Positions 31,731 through 44,661 of a DNA stretch of 64,000 nucleotides are shown here, one piece after another. The number at the start of each line of letters is the position of its first letter. Position 1 is the first letter of the stretch. The notes under the pieces were generated by a model, which was given only the letters and a program-made list of their open reading frames with translations, was not told the origin of the DNA and ran no database searches. The stretch spans positions 40,476,464 through 40,540,463 of the forward strand of contig CM035162.1 in the NCBI GenBank assembly GCA_020205615.1, in the 5' to 3' direction. The stretch is from Panax quinquefolius. Taxonomy: Eukaryota; Streptophyta; Magnoliopsida; Apiales; Araliaceae. The position numbers and the translations under genes were made by a program.

Positions 31731-34700
31731 TGGGGGTCGTTCTATATGCCCATAGCACCCTGGGGAGCTCTTCGACCCATTTTCCTTTAATGTCGAAAAG
31801 ACATTTTTCTAGACTTTAAAGGAGAATGCAATTTGTTACTTTTACTTGGCCACTGGCTTACTGATTCTCGACGAACAACTTCATATACATGTTATTTAGT
31901 TATTCCAAATATGCCTTAAATTCCTTGCCTATAAACTGAAGGCCATTTTCCAAGATTAACACTTAGGGTATGCCAAAATGCATAACGACAAAATCATTGA
32001 AGAATATTTTACAATCCCTCTCGGTAATACGTTGGAGTGCTTTTGCTTCAACCCACTTGCTCATATAGTCGACTACCACAATTCATAATTGAAGGCTGTT
32101 AGGGGCTTTGAGAAGAGGACCTATTAAGTCGATGCCCGACATTGCGAACGGGATAGGGGAGAGAATGGAGGATAGTGGTTCTTCCTACTGTTTAGGTATA
32201 TTGGCATATACTTGACATTGATGACACTTTTGAACATATGATTTCATATCCTCGTGTATTATCGGCCAAAAATACCCCTGTCTCAGTATTTTGATGTTTT
32301 ATATTTAACCCGTTAGGCATCCTTGGGGTCCTCAGGTAGGATCCCATGCAACAAAAATAAAAGTATATGGGTCATCCAGCTGAGGCCCAGTTCAATACTA
32401 AGTAACTCATGTTGATTGGTACTCGAAAAATCTAAGGTTTCCACGTACAATGATCCCTTAAGTCATTCTCCTAGGTTGTTGGTAGTTTGGAGAGGGCATC
32501 GATAATCTGGGACTGTTCCCAAATAATGCCTTGAATTAAGAACTCTTGAAATGACTATAAGCTCTTTTAGACCTCCTTCAAATAGTCGACCATCTTTTGT
32601 TCTTTGGCTCATATTCTCCTAACACTTGTTTGACAACCAATTGGGAATCACTAAAAGCATTTAGCTTTTGAACGCCTAGACCATGAGCAAGCCTCAAGCC
32701 CAAGAGGAGAGCCTCATACTCGAACTCATTATTGGTGGCTTTGAAACGAAAGCGTAGCACTTGCCTGAACTTAAAGCCCTCGGGGCTAGTGAGAATGACT
32801 CATCTTCCGCTTTTATTAGTGGTAGAAGAACCACCTACAAACAAGATCCAAATTCCCTTGAATAGTCTGTGGCTCGAGAACACTCATCGGACCTGGTTCT
32901 GATGGTTGCTCGTCGGGGAATGTGCATTCTATTATGAAATCAACTAGAGCTTAGCCTTTAATGGTCGTTCGAGCATGATATTTAATATGATATTAACTAA
33001 GTTCTACATCCCACATAACTAGTCTTCCCTAGAGGTTGGGTTTGAAAAGTATCTTCATGAGGGGTTTATCGGTCATCACCCTTAATGTTCTTCCCTGAAA
33101 ATAATGTCGTAACTTCCTCGAAGGACTTGTCATTTAAGGCATATGTAACTTTTCTAGATCGGGGTATCGTGACTCTACTCCCCGAAGGACTTGTCTGAAA
33201 GAGTAGATAGGGCATTGTACGCCTTTTTTTCTCGAACCAACGTCGTTCTAACAATTTTTGTAGTAGCCGCAAGATATATTTAAAGTTTCTCCTATGGACA
33301 GACTTATGAGAGTATCTGTGGTCGAGCTAAATATGACTTAATATATTCAAAAGCCAACTAAAAGTTGGGTGTCCACACAAACTGCGAGTATTCTAGGCAC
33401 CTTTCAGGGTATCAAAGAAAGGAATACATCGTTTTACTAATTTAGAGACCAACCTCCGGAAGGCAGCTAAACTACTCGTTAACATTTGTATATCTTTATG
33501 CTTCCTAGGTTTCATATCCAAGATGGCATGTATTTTCTGTGGATTTGCTTTAATTCCCCCTCACTAATCAAGAAACCCAAGAATTTCCCTGACGCCTGTC
33601 CAAAGGTGCACTTTTTCGGGTTTAAGAGCATATTATGCCGCCGAAGAATTTAAAAACATTATCAGAGGTCCTCGACATAGGCGGTTGGAGCTAAAATTTT
33701 AACAATCATGTCATCTATGTATACTTTCATGTTCTTTTCGATGTGATCCTTAAATATTGTGTTCATCATCCTTTGATAAGTTCCCCCAATGTTAACCAAT
33801 CTAAACGACATGACCTCATTATGAAATTAGTCTTAGGGATATCCTCCTTTGCCATTTTAATCTAATGATACTCCGAGAAAGCATACATAAAGAAAAGAAG
33901 GAGGTGAATAGTCGTACCATTGATGAGTTGGTCAATGAAGGGCAGAGGGTAGGAGTCCTTTAGGCAAAACTTGTTCAAGTCTATATAGTCGATACATATA
34001 GGCCATTTCTCATTGCTCACTTTACTATAATTGCATTTGTCAACCACTCGGGGTACAAAATTTCACATATAAGATCTGCCTTTAAGAGTTTGTCTACCTC
34101 TTCTTCTATGGATGTTTTTTTGTTTGGGTAAAATTTATGCGCTTCCGTTTACCTAGTTTCCTACAAGGATCTATATTCAGCTTGTGGCTGACAAATGATT
34201 CATTGATCCCGAACATATTTTGCGGCGACCAAGTAACAATATCCTCGTACTCTCGAAGTAGATCAATGATCTGTTACTTCATGTCCTCGGTCAATGCGAC
34301 CAGCACATTGCGTTTTTGGGTATAAGCTCAAACTATTTAACCTTTTTGGTCGATTCAATTTCGGGCTCTAAATGTTTTCCTCTAAGGGTGCCACCTTGAT
34401 GGGTCCATCCTCCTACTTTGTTTATTAGGAAATGGTCATTATTACTTTCCCCTTGTCCTTCTTCTTTTTTTGGAGCGGTTTGGGCCAAGTTTAAAGTAGT
34501 ATTATAGCATACCCGAGAGACCTCCTAGTCAACACAAACCTCCCCAGCGCCATAAAGGTCAAAAATTTTATTCTCATGTCAGTGATTGAGGTTACTGCCT
34601 GTAAATTGGCCAACGTGGGTCGCCCGAGGATAGCATTGTATGAAGAAGCCCCCATCAATGACATAAAATTTAGCCATCATTTTAACCTGACAAGGTTCTG

Positions 34701-34777
34701 AGTCGAAGACCACCGACAAGCTTATAGTTCCTCGGATGGGTACTAGATTATTCCCAAAATCTTACGGGGGCGGCTAT
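31731..34777 (-). pseudogene. pol: Tat-E pol: protease, RT, archaeal-type RNase H, integrase, heavily decayed
   Basis: The left edge, at the integrase WAYRTTP motif, abuts unrelated sequence at about 31731; the right edge is the LARD-C LTR. Reading right to left: protease remnants (FYVIDG and, in another frame, AILGRPTL, about 34690-34610); RT (VSNEKWPICIDYIDLNKF, DSYPLPFIDQLI at 34020-33910; then MSFRLVNIGGTYQRMMN and VYIDDMIVK at about 33810-33690); RNase H with ATNNEFEYEALLLGLRLA and AFSDSQLVVKQVLGEYEPKN (32760-32578); and integrase with VVVDYMSKWVEAKAL (about 32085-32040) and LILENGLQFIGKEF, whose second catalytic aspartate is glutamate. The ATNNE-type RNase H marks the Tat branch. Stops and frameshifts are frequent. 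Confidence 0.88.
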
Positions 34778-37700
34778 TGTAACAATCCAAAATTTTATTT
34801 ATAATTTTAAATATTTATTGAATTAAATAAATATTTTTAATTGATGTGTTTGTTATTTAGTATATATTTATTGGATTATTTATTAGTAAGTAATAATTCA
34901 TGAGTTATAGAAATTAACTTAATTAAGATAAAAGAGTGATGAATTAAAATTATGAGGTAATACTCTAATTTAACTCAATAACTAAATTAGAGAGTTATTA
35001 AGGATTATATGGTTTATTATAATGTTATTTAATTTGATTTTTGTAATTAAAGTGATGTGTTAATTTAATAAATAAAATTATAATTATAATGAAAATTATA
35101 ATTTTGTTGTATTGGTTTATGTGGTAAATGGATTTAATAAATTGTTATTAGATTTAATTTAATTTGAATATAAAAATTTATTTAAATAAAGCGTGACAAT
35201 AATATGACTTATGAAAATAAATTAAAAGAGTTTTAATTTGGTTTTACCAAACAAAGCCTTAGAGCTTTTGAAATTCTAATTTTAATCTTATTTTGCCAAA
35301 CAAGGCTTAAGGAATGATTAAGTCATTATTTTAATAGGTTTTGCCAAACAAGGCCTTATGGCTTTTAAGTTTAAAATAAAAAAATAACTAATAGGTATTT
35401 AGTAGCCTTATTGTTATAAGTCAGTTTATTTTTTTTTATGTTAGCGTCTGTTTTAGTTTTACGCTGGCTTAAGCCTAAGAAAGAACAAACGGAAGAAAGA
35501 AGAGAGAAGAAAGAAGAGGGGAAGATAAGAAGTTCTCTGTAAATTGAGAGAAGGAATTTGTGAGGGTTATGGAAGGAAGAAACAAGAAGATTGTTCAAAA
35601 TTTTATAGCTAATCAAAGGTAATAATCTAACTTTGAGTTTTTAGTATTATACTTCTTGAGTTTTCTTTGAAAATTTGGATTTCTATGGTTAGATTGTTAA
35701 GAGATTGATCATATATGTTAATTAGTATGTATAATTTGTTATACGTAATCTATAACAAGTTTTTCATGTAATCAAATTAAATGGAAACAAGTGTTAGATG
35801 AAAAAATTTGGTTTATGGCTTAGTATATGTATTTTGGTCTATTTTAAGGCTTAAATTGATGGTTAGATTATGTATATAATCTGAAATTGATAATAGATGT
35901 GATTAGTTCGTCGAAAAACGAAAAGAACGCAAGTTGAATGAATCAAAATGGTTAAGAAACAAATTCGTGGTGTTCGATTTCGCTAGAGATGTTAAAACAT
36001 GAAAATAGTGTATGAACATGTGTTTTAGGTCAAATTTTAGGTTGGTTAATGTTTTTATAAATAGTTAGAATTCTAGTATGTTGTAGTTCTATGAATTATG
36101 AATCCATAAAATCGAAAATGGACTAATTTGGATGTGTATAACTCAAGTTATGAAGATTAGTAGGAGAAAAGGGTCAAAAAATTGCAAAACAACATAATGC
36201 AGGCTAAGCCTAAGCGCTGACTGCCCAATTATTGCTAGATGGCGTATGGTAGCGTGGAAAAGAAGCGCCGCGCCCTATGTGTGTGGCCGATGTGGATCGC
36301 TTTGACTGTTTTGGTAAAACGACCATAACGTTTTCATACAAACTCCGATTAAGGTGATTCAAGATGATCCGAAACGAGGACTAATAGACCTACAACTTTA
36401 ATTCTTAAAGATTTTCAATTTGTGGTCTGGAACAGGGGTTAAAATGGTCATTTGTAGGACTGTTGTGTTTTCGGGGACAATCGGAGGGCGTCGGGCATGC
36501 ACTTATGCAAGTGTAGTGCTCTTGACGATAAAAGATGTTCTAAGTTATAGAACATGAATATTATGAAGTATAATGATATTTAACATTAATAAATTATGTA
36601 TTAGATAAGTTGTATACGCATACTAAGCACACAGAAGAGAGACAAATTAGGCGTGTGACGAATAAACGTCGAAACGCCGTGATAAGTGATAATGAACGTA
36701 AAAAGTGTTTTAAATCAAATGAAATGAATATTATAAGATATTTAGTAGTGTTAATATAAAACCAATAAGTAGTCCTAGCAAGACTTAAACATTTGAATGA
36801 ACTTCAAATATGAAATACAATGAGATATAAGTTAAAAGTTAACATAATCAAATTGAACATTGTGTATCTATGATAGGAAGGGTTATGAGGCATAGAGTAA
36901 AGTTTACATTACAACTAATATGTGTTGCTATGTGACTAATAGTTAAAGTGAATGATTATATAATTGTGTAGGGCACGTGAAGTGCAGATATCTGTAAGTT
37001 GTTAAACTGTTATTGGTAAACAACGATCAAGGCAAGTCTTTCAGTTCCTATTTGTTATGTGAACTTGATGATGAACTGTTTTAAATCTTTATTGCAAAGA
37101 GGCATGATGTGTTATATATATTTTAAATGTATGAAATGTTAAATTCAACTTAGACTACGTTGATTGAGTAAAGCATGTTGATTGAGTAAGGAACTCAATC
37201 TTTATACTTGTTATATGAACTGTAACATGTATGTTATGTTAGTCCAATGTTTATGAGATATATGTTGAGCATGTTATTATGTTCTACGTGATGCATAAAA
37301 ACTATTAGATTTTGCTGGGCTATCGAGCTCAACCTTGCAAATAACCATTTTTGCAGGTTAAGGATTGAAGGTAACACTATGTGCTACTTGAATGACGTGG
37401 ATCAGAAATAATACACGAAGATTAATATTTTAGCTAAAGTTGTTATTTCTTATACCATGATTAAGATTCATGAGATGTACTAAATATTTTATGATATATA
37501 GCTTTATGCTGAGTTGTAAAGTTAAAGTTTGAGTTATCTGTTATGCAAAGGTTATCGAAGTGAAATGTAAAATTTGATATAATAATTGTTATGAAGTGAA
37601 TCATGGATTATAGATTCAAAGACATGTAGATGATAAAAGTTTTGATTCAGGGAATTAAAGTAAAAAGACATAAAAGTTTAAATTATTCCGTATATTATTA

Positions 37701-37796
37701 AGTTTAACATCGAATAATGATGTAAAGTCAGAAGTTAGACGTATTATTAACGACCGAAGTCGATACTTGTATTGTATGAATTTTGGGGTTGTTACA
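34778..37796 (+). repeat. 5' LTR of LARD-C (3019 bp)
   Basis: Termini are TGTAACA and TGTTACA. The left part matches 40967-42347; the remainder matches, in reverse, the LTR at 49550-52368 (for example the gactgttgtgttttcgggg block near 36460). The short ORF at 35371-35616 on the minus strand recurs in the 3' LTR only because the sequence is repeated. No gene is seen. Confidence 0.92.
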
Positions 37797-37811
37797 GTTG
37801 GTATCAAAGTC
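37797..37811 (+). other. Primer binding site of LARD-C (tRNA-iMet type)
   Basis: gttggtatcaaagtc follows the LTR end directly, the usual chromovirus arrangement. Confidence 0.85.
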
Positions 37812-40800
37812 GACTCTCGAAAGCTCGATTTGGGTCATTCGATCGGGTTGCCGGAGGTGGGGACACAAAGGCTGGTGGTATTATCCCACAATGGAGAGAT
37901 GGAGGTCCAGAGGTGGGGACACGAAGCCAGCCGGTATTATCCCACAATGGCTAGAGAGGCAAAGATCAAAGTTTTAGGTTATAAACCGTAGGTAGGAGTA
38001 CCGTAGGCTATAACCTTAGAGAAGGAAGGTGAAGATAAAGAAAGAATAAACTCAAGTAGAGTTTGAATAATAAGAATTAATTTAAGAAATTTTTTAAAGA
38101 AGGGATTAAAACATGCGTGAGAGGATTCAAAGAAGAATCTCGTAGAGTTATAAGGAATATGAATGTGGGGTTACCCAACTCCAATAATAAGGATGTAAGG
38201 TGATAATAAATGAGCGATATGTCTATAAGAAGAGAATGATAAAGAAGTTAAGAATCAAAAAGTTATATTTAAGTATGGTATAATTGTACTCTTTAATAGT
38301 TGATGTGTGGTATCTGGGCTAAACGATTCCTTCATAGAGCGGAGGTATATACGAACTAGCAACTCGGAACCTAGTTTGTTGGTTGTTTGTGGGAAACCAC
38401 TCAGCGTACCATATTGAAACTATTAGAGACTCGATGTGTACCAAGTATAGAAAGTGGATACGAATGTGGAACACGAATGAAATGTTGAGCAATATAAATG
38501 AAGTTAGAAATTCTTAAAAGAAGAATTGTTATATAAACAAGAGAATTCAAAGAAGAATCTTGAAGAGATATAAAGATAAGAAATGGGAGTTGCCTAACTC
38601 CAATAGCCAAGATAATGAATAATGTCGTAAATGAAAGGAAAGAAAGGGGATCGTAAAACAAAACGATCACAAGTGAAGAAAAGAATTTTAAGGGAGATGA
38701 TTATAGAATAAGATCACGACGTGATCTGTTTAAGTTATAAGAGAAAGATGGTTTGTAATGTTTGAATAATTATAGCTTGATGTTATGATGGTAATGTACT
38801 ATGATATAGTACGAGGTAAACTCACGAGGAGTTATAGATAATGTGATACGAAGAATTCGTATTGAACAAGTTATGGGTAAGTTGTTAAGAGTAAGATAGA
38901 GTTAGGAAGGATTTCAATTAAGGACTCATATGACGGCTGAGTTGTACAAACCTTTGTATGGGCGAGGGTTTTGTGCTTGTACTTAGTTTATCACATTGAT
39001 AATCATTGGAATATTGGTGTCGCGTTATCAATGTATATGTGGCGAAAAGGTTATTCTTTTTTCATGTGTATATTTGATAGTTAGAAACTATTAAGATTAG
39101 TCAGATATTATTAGGATTAGGTGCAGTTCTTAAAACTAATACATATGGTATGTTCATGACTCATAATAATATGGTATGTTTTGAACCCCTCGGCAAATGG
39201 ATGCCTATGGTCTGACTAGGATAAGTTCTTAAACTCATATTATTGTGGCAAGTTCCTGAACTTCCAATGTGCGGTAAGTTTGATGAACTATTTTGGTTAG
39301 AAAACGGTTATAGTATAGAGAGCATTAATGAAGTTGATGATTGATAGAATGGTTAAGTAATGAAGTAATGAAGTAAAGATTAAAGTTGATGGATACCTGG
39401 ATATTCTAAATCTACTAGCTATGCTAGACTTTTGAAATTTATTGACTTTATGATTATGTTTGCACTTCTATTTTCTTGAAAAACATTGGATCAAATGATG
39501 AAACCAACAAGTTTTAAAAACAATACCTTTATTCGTATGTCTATGCTAATTGCTTCGGCTAGATAAAAATGATTTGAAATATATCAAAATGTATTTTTAT
39601 ATCATTAATCTGTCATGGAACCTGGTGCAGAGATGATAAAAATGATGGAGTCATCAATGCAGTATTACTTAGTGTTGGATGTGATCTAAGGATCGTCAAC
39701 CCACTATGGTATGATGCAGTATGATAAAATCACCAAATGACGGAATCCTCAAACGGACTGTAAATATAGTGCGGTATCATGACGTCATAAAAAGATTTTG
39801 AGATTTCTTTAAGATATGAGAATATATATATGTATATATATATATTTCAGTTGATGTCGGAATTATTGTAGAAGTCTATGCTATTTGATTCAGATAGACG
39901 AATATTGAAAGATGTTCATGGAATTCAAGCGTTCTTTGTCAAACTATGCCAAACCAAATTGTTTTGGTGCGGATTCAGATGTTGAAAAGCTGAGATGAAC
40001 AACCCTTTTATAGGGGATTACGCGGAGGAATTTAGATATTTGTGCATAATACATTGTACGAAGGGATGATCACCCTAAGTACGAGGAGTCCCTATAGTCT
40101 TTATGACTGTTAAAGTTTAAATTGAAAGATTACTTATAACTATGGACATACGCATAACGTTTAAATGTTTGTGCACAATACATCGTACGAAGGGCTTAAA
40201 ACCCTAAATACGGGAGTCCCTATAGTCTAATGACTATTAAGGTTTAAGTTGAAAGAGTACTTATAACCGTGGACGTAGTTCAAGGTCTTATGACCCTCAG
40301 CATGATTTGGAATCTTTTAAATTCCTGAGTTATTCATACTGCTTCCCAATTATTGAGCAATTGTGGAAGATTCTTGCTATTCTAAAAAGGTGAGTGTGGC
40401 AAGGATGATATTCCTTAGAAAGAAGTGAGTCATAGAATGCGACACTGAATGATGAATATATTGAATAAGTGAGAAAAGAAATTTTTAAATGAGAAGGAGA
40501 TGAGTTATCAAATAATAATGTAAAACTTTTAATAGAAAAGTTTAATAATTGTAGAAAGATCTTTGTGAAAATAAGTGGTTATAGAACCCAATGAATGAAT
40601 AAAGTATTAACATAAAATCTATTTTGATAGATTGAATGAATGAAGATTAATAAATAAAATTTCAAGGACGAAATTCTTAGACGAATAGGTGAATGTAATA
40701 TCTCGAGTGTTTATGATAACGATCCTTAGAAAAGGAAATAAATGGGTTAAAGAATATATAATACTCAAAATATAATTGAGTTCAAGTGACAGTTATGAAA

Positions 40801-40950
40801 TAAAACTTACAAGAATTTATTATGAAGAATGGTGGGAGTAGGAAATATAAAACCTATATTAAGGTAATGTGTTGAAGTTATTCAACGAAGAGATTTGAAA
40901 AAAAAACCCTGAGGAAGGTAGGGTTTTGGTGATTCCGAGGACGGAATCCT
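37812..40950 (+). other. Non-coding interior of LARD-C with internal repeats
   Basis: No Gag, protease, RT or integrase motif is readable in any frame, and ORFs are short. A gaggtggggacac...attatcccacaatgg unit occurs twice (about 37854 and 37910). A longer imperfect repeat starts with gattcaaagaagaatct (about 38114 and 38547) and includes tacccaactccaata-like text. A 129-bp tandem duplication covers 40031-40280 (tttgtgcayaatacat..gtacgaaggg). Bases 39945-40300 resemble the Chromo-B LTR module at 16147-16370, so part of the interior derives from LTR-like sequence. Confidence 0.75.
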
Positions 40951-40966
40951 TATAAGGTGGAAAGAA
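40951..40966 (+). other. Polypurine tract of LARD-C
   Basis: tataaggtggaaagaa immediately precedes the LTR start at 40967, after the phrase gattccgaggacggaatcc that also precedes the Chromo-B tract. Confidence 0.85.
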
Positions 40967-42347
40967 TGTAACAATCCAGAATTTTATTTATAATTTCAAA
41001 TATTTATTGAATTAAATAAATATTTTTAATTGATGTGTTTGTTGTTTAGTAGATATTTATTGGATTATTTATTAGTAAGTAAATAATTCATGAGTTATAG
41101 AAATTAACTTAATTAAGATAAAAGAGTGATGAATTAAAATTATGAGATAATACTCTAATTTAACTCAATAACTAAATTAGAGAGTTATTAGGGATTATAT
41201 GGTTTGTTATAATGTTATTTAATTTGATTTTTGTAATTAAAGTGATGTGTTAATTTAATAAATAAAATTATAATTATAATGAAAATTATAATTTTGTTGT
41301 ATTGGTTTATGTGGTAAATGGATTTAATAAATTTTTATTAGATTTAATTTAATTTGAATATGAAAATTTATTTAAATAAATTGTGACAATAAATATGACT
41401 TATGAAAATAAATTAAAAGCGTTTTAATTTGGTTTTACCAAACAAAGCCTTAGAGCTTTTGAAATTCTAATTTTAATCTTGTTTTGCCACACAAGGCTTA
41501 AGGAATGATTAAGTCATTATTTTAATAGGTTTTGCCAAACAAGGCCTTATGGCTTTTAAGTTTAAAATAAAAAAATAACTAATAGGTATTTAGTAGCCTT
41601 ATTATTATACGTTAGTTTTTTTTTTTTTATGTTAGCGTCTGTTTTAGTTTTACGTTGGCTTAAGCCTAAGAAAGAACAGAAGGAAGAAAGAAGAGAGCAA
41701 GAGAAGAAGTTCTCTGTAAATTGAGAGAAGGAATTTGTGAGGGTTACGGAAAGAAGAAACAAGAAGATTGTTCAAAATTTTATAGCTAATCAAAGGTAAT
41801 AATCTAACTTTGAGTTTTTAGTATTATACTTCTTGAGTTTTCTTTGAAAAGTATGATTTCTATGGTTAGATTGTTAAGAGATTGATCATATATGTTAATT
41901 AGTATGTATAATTTGTTATACGTAATCTATAACAGGTTTTCATGTAATCAAATTCGTGGAAACAAGTGTTAGATGAAGAAAGTTGGTTTATGGCTTAGTA
42001 TATGTATTTTGGTCTATTTTAAGGCTTAAATTGATGGTTAGATCATGTATATAATCTGAAATTGATAATAGATGTGATTAGTACGTCGAAAAACGTAAAT
42101 AACGCAAGTTGAATGAATCAAAATGGTTAAGAAACAAATTTGTGGTGTTCGATTTCGCTAGAGATGTTAAAACATGAAAATAGTGTATGAACATGTGTTT
42201 TAGGTCAAATTTTAGGTTGGTTAATGTTTTTATAAATTGTTAGAATTCTAGTATGTTGTAGTTCTATGAATTACGAATCCATAGAATCAAAAACAGACTA
42301 ATTTGGATGTGTATAACTCAAGTTATGAAGATTAGTAGGAGAAAGGG
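40967..42347 (+). repeat. 3' LTR of LARD-C, truncated
   Basis: It matches 34778-36160 closely and stops after gattagtaggagaaaggg. The next bases are Chromo-A2 integrase. About 1.6 kb of LTR is missing, so the right end of the element was deleted. Confidence 0.9.
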
Positions 42348-44661
42348 AAGACCAGTAACGAAATCCATGGTAATGTGCTCCCACTTCCATTCTAAAATTT
42401 CAAGTGGTTGCAATGGACCTTTTGGCATTTGATGCTTCGCCTTGAAACGTTGACAAGTTAGACACCTTGAGATAAACTCTGGTATCTCTCTCTTCATATT
42501 GCTAAACCAAAATGTATGTCGAAGATCGCGAAACATTTTGGTACTCCTAGGATGGATTGCAAGCGGTGTGTTGTGTGCCTCCATCATGATTTTATACTTC
42601 AAATCAGAGTCATTAGGAACACAAAGTCTGGAGTTGACTCGAAGTATTCCTTCTTCATCGATTCTTGCTTCTAGAATAACACCTTCTTGTACTTTCTTCT
42701 TCATACGCATCAGCTCCGGGTCTGTAGTTTGAGCAGTTTAACTTTATCAATTTAAGTCGGTTCTACTCGTATATTTGACATCATCGCGTGAGCCACTGAT
42801 ATCTTTAACTTTATCTCCATCCATTGTAAGTCATACCAAATGGGCATTTGCGTTGACAATATCGCACTCGTACCCATATATGATCTTCTACTCAACGCGT
42901 CAGCTACCATGTTCGCTTTTCCAGGATGGTATTGAATGGTATGATCGTAATCTTTCAATAGCTCGAGCCAACATCGTTGCCGCATTTTGAGTTCCTTTTA
43001 GGTGAAGAAATATTTGAGGCTTTTATGATCCGTATAGATCTCCACTTTCTCCCCATACAGGTAATGTCTTCAGATCTTTAGTGCAAAAATGACTGTTGTC
43101 AACTCTAGATCATGAGTAGGATAATTTCTCTCATATTCTTTGAGTTGTCGTGAGGCATAGGCTATGACTTTCCCATGTTGCATGAGAACACATCCTAAAC
43201 CTCTGCCTGAAGCATCACTGTAGTGGCAAATCCCTCCGAACCAGATGGTATTGTCAGAACAGGTGCTGAAATAAGTCTCCTCTTGAGTTCTTGAAAACTC
43301 TTCTCATATTCCTCTCTCAAACTGAATTTTGTATCTTTTCGAGTCAAATGAGTTAATGGAGTAGCGATTTGAGAAAATCCTTCCACGAATCTCCGATAAT
43401 AACCAGCTAAGCCAAGAAAGCTACGTACTTGATTCTTGACTTGATGTTCTCCGACTTTGGATTGCTTCAATCTTCGTTGGGTCAACAGATATTCCGTGAT
43501 TTGATATCATGTGCCCAAGGAATTTTACTTCCTCAAGCCAGAACTCGTATTTTTTTAACTTGGCGTATAGCTTGTTTTCACGAAGCTTTTAGAGTATCAA
43601 CCCCAAGTATTTCTCATGATCTTCATGGCTTTTGGAGTATATGAAGATGTCATCAATAAAGACAACCACAAAATGATTCAAATACTTATTGAATACTCAG
43701 TTCATCATATCCATAAAGGCAGCAGCAGCATTAGTTAATCCAAAAGACATGACTAGGAATTCGTAATGCACGTACCGAGTTCTGAAAGTAGTGTTTGGAA
43801 TGTCATCAGTTTTAATCTTTAACTGATGATATCCGGAACAAAAATTGATCTTTAAAAAGAATTTAGCACCTTGTAACTGGTCAAACAGGTCATCAATATG
43901 AGGCAACGGGTACCTATTTTTGATTACTACATGATTCAACTCCCGATAATCAATGCTAAGTCTCATACTCCCATCTTTCCTCTTTAAGAATAGAACATGA
44001 GCACCCCAAAGAGACGTACTAGGACGAATGAAACCGATATCTAATAATTCCTGCAGTTGGGTTTTTAACTCCTGAAGTTCAATAAGAGCCATTTGATATA
44101 GGGTTTTGGAAATGGGATTTGTACCGGGTTCAAGGTCAATACCAAACTCAATTTTGCGCTCTGGGGGTAGGCCAGGAAGTTCTTCAGGGAATACGTCAGA
44201 AAATTTATTAACAATAGAAATATCATTCAAATCTGACGTATTTTTGTTTAAATCTGTGACATGGGCTAAGAAAGCTTGATATGCATTTTTCAATAAATGA
44301 ATGGCTTTATGGCTTGATATGATAGTGATTGACTTTAGTGGTTTGGTTGCTTGAATTCGCGTAATAGGTTGGTTAGGAATATGAAAGCTAACCACCTTAC
44401 GAAAATAATCAATTTTAGCAAGATGAGTAATTAACCAATCAATCCCTAAAATAACATCAAATACAAGTATTTTCAAAGAGATAAGATCGACAGGTAATGT
44501 GAGGGTACCGATTTGAATAAAAAAAGACTTATAAACAGTGGATGTAATGAAGGTTTCTCCCAACGGAGTTTCAACAGATAAGTCAAAGTCTAATTTCTCT
44601 AGAGTCAAATTTAAGCGTTGAACGCAAGTATTTAAAAAAAAGAATGGGTAGAACCGATATC
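42348..44661 (-). pseudogene. pol: Chromo-A2 pol: protease, RT, RNase H, partial integrase
   Basis: The protease active site reads D-I-G (44661-44653) in place of D-T/S-G. A break follows, then an open stretch 44608-43697 with [47 protein letters not shown] and [18 protein letters not shown]. The RT active-site box lies in the broken stretch just left (about 43650). RNase H is split: [17 protein letters not shown] (43485-43195) and [14 protein letters not shown] with [10 protein letters not shown] (42985-42752). Integrase keeps its zinc-binding part (H..H, CLTCQRFKAKHQ) and MDFVTGLP with the first catalytic D, then ends at the junction. Frame changes near 43690, 43190 and 42740 make it non-functional. 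Confidence 0.9.

Larger units (their letters stand above)
34778..42347 (+). mobile_element. LARD-C: non-coding chromovirus derivative with 3-kb LTRs
   Basis: LTR starts TGTAACAATCC at 34778 and 40967 are nearly identical over about 1.37 kb. The 5' LTR ends ...GGGGTTGTTACA at 37796 and is followed by a primer site; a polypurine tract precedes the 3' LTR. The 3.17-kb interior has no recognisable gag or pol. This matches the large retrotransposon derivative (LARD) pattern: intact cis signals, no proteins. The 3' LTR is cut at 42347 where Chromo-A2 integrase begins. The element inserted between protease and gag of Tat-E. Confidence 0.87.

Noticed and set aside
35371..35616. ORF repeated at 41562-41762 as a possible conserved small gene
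   Set aside because: The two are the same LTR sequence in the 5' and 3' copies of LARD-C, and their N-termini differ by frameshift.
37767..37991. Three overlapping ORFs after the LARD-C primer site as a remnant gag
   Set aside because: They come from a two-unit tandem repeat and start within the LTR end; no gag motif is present.
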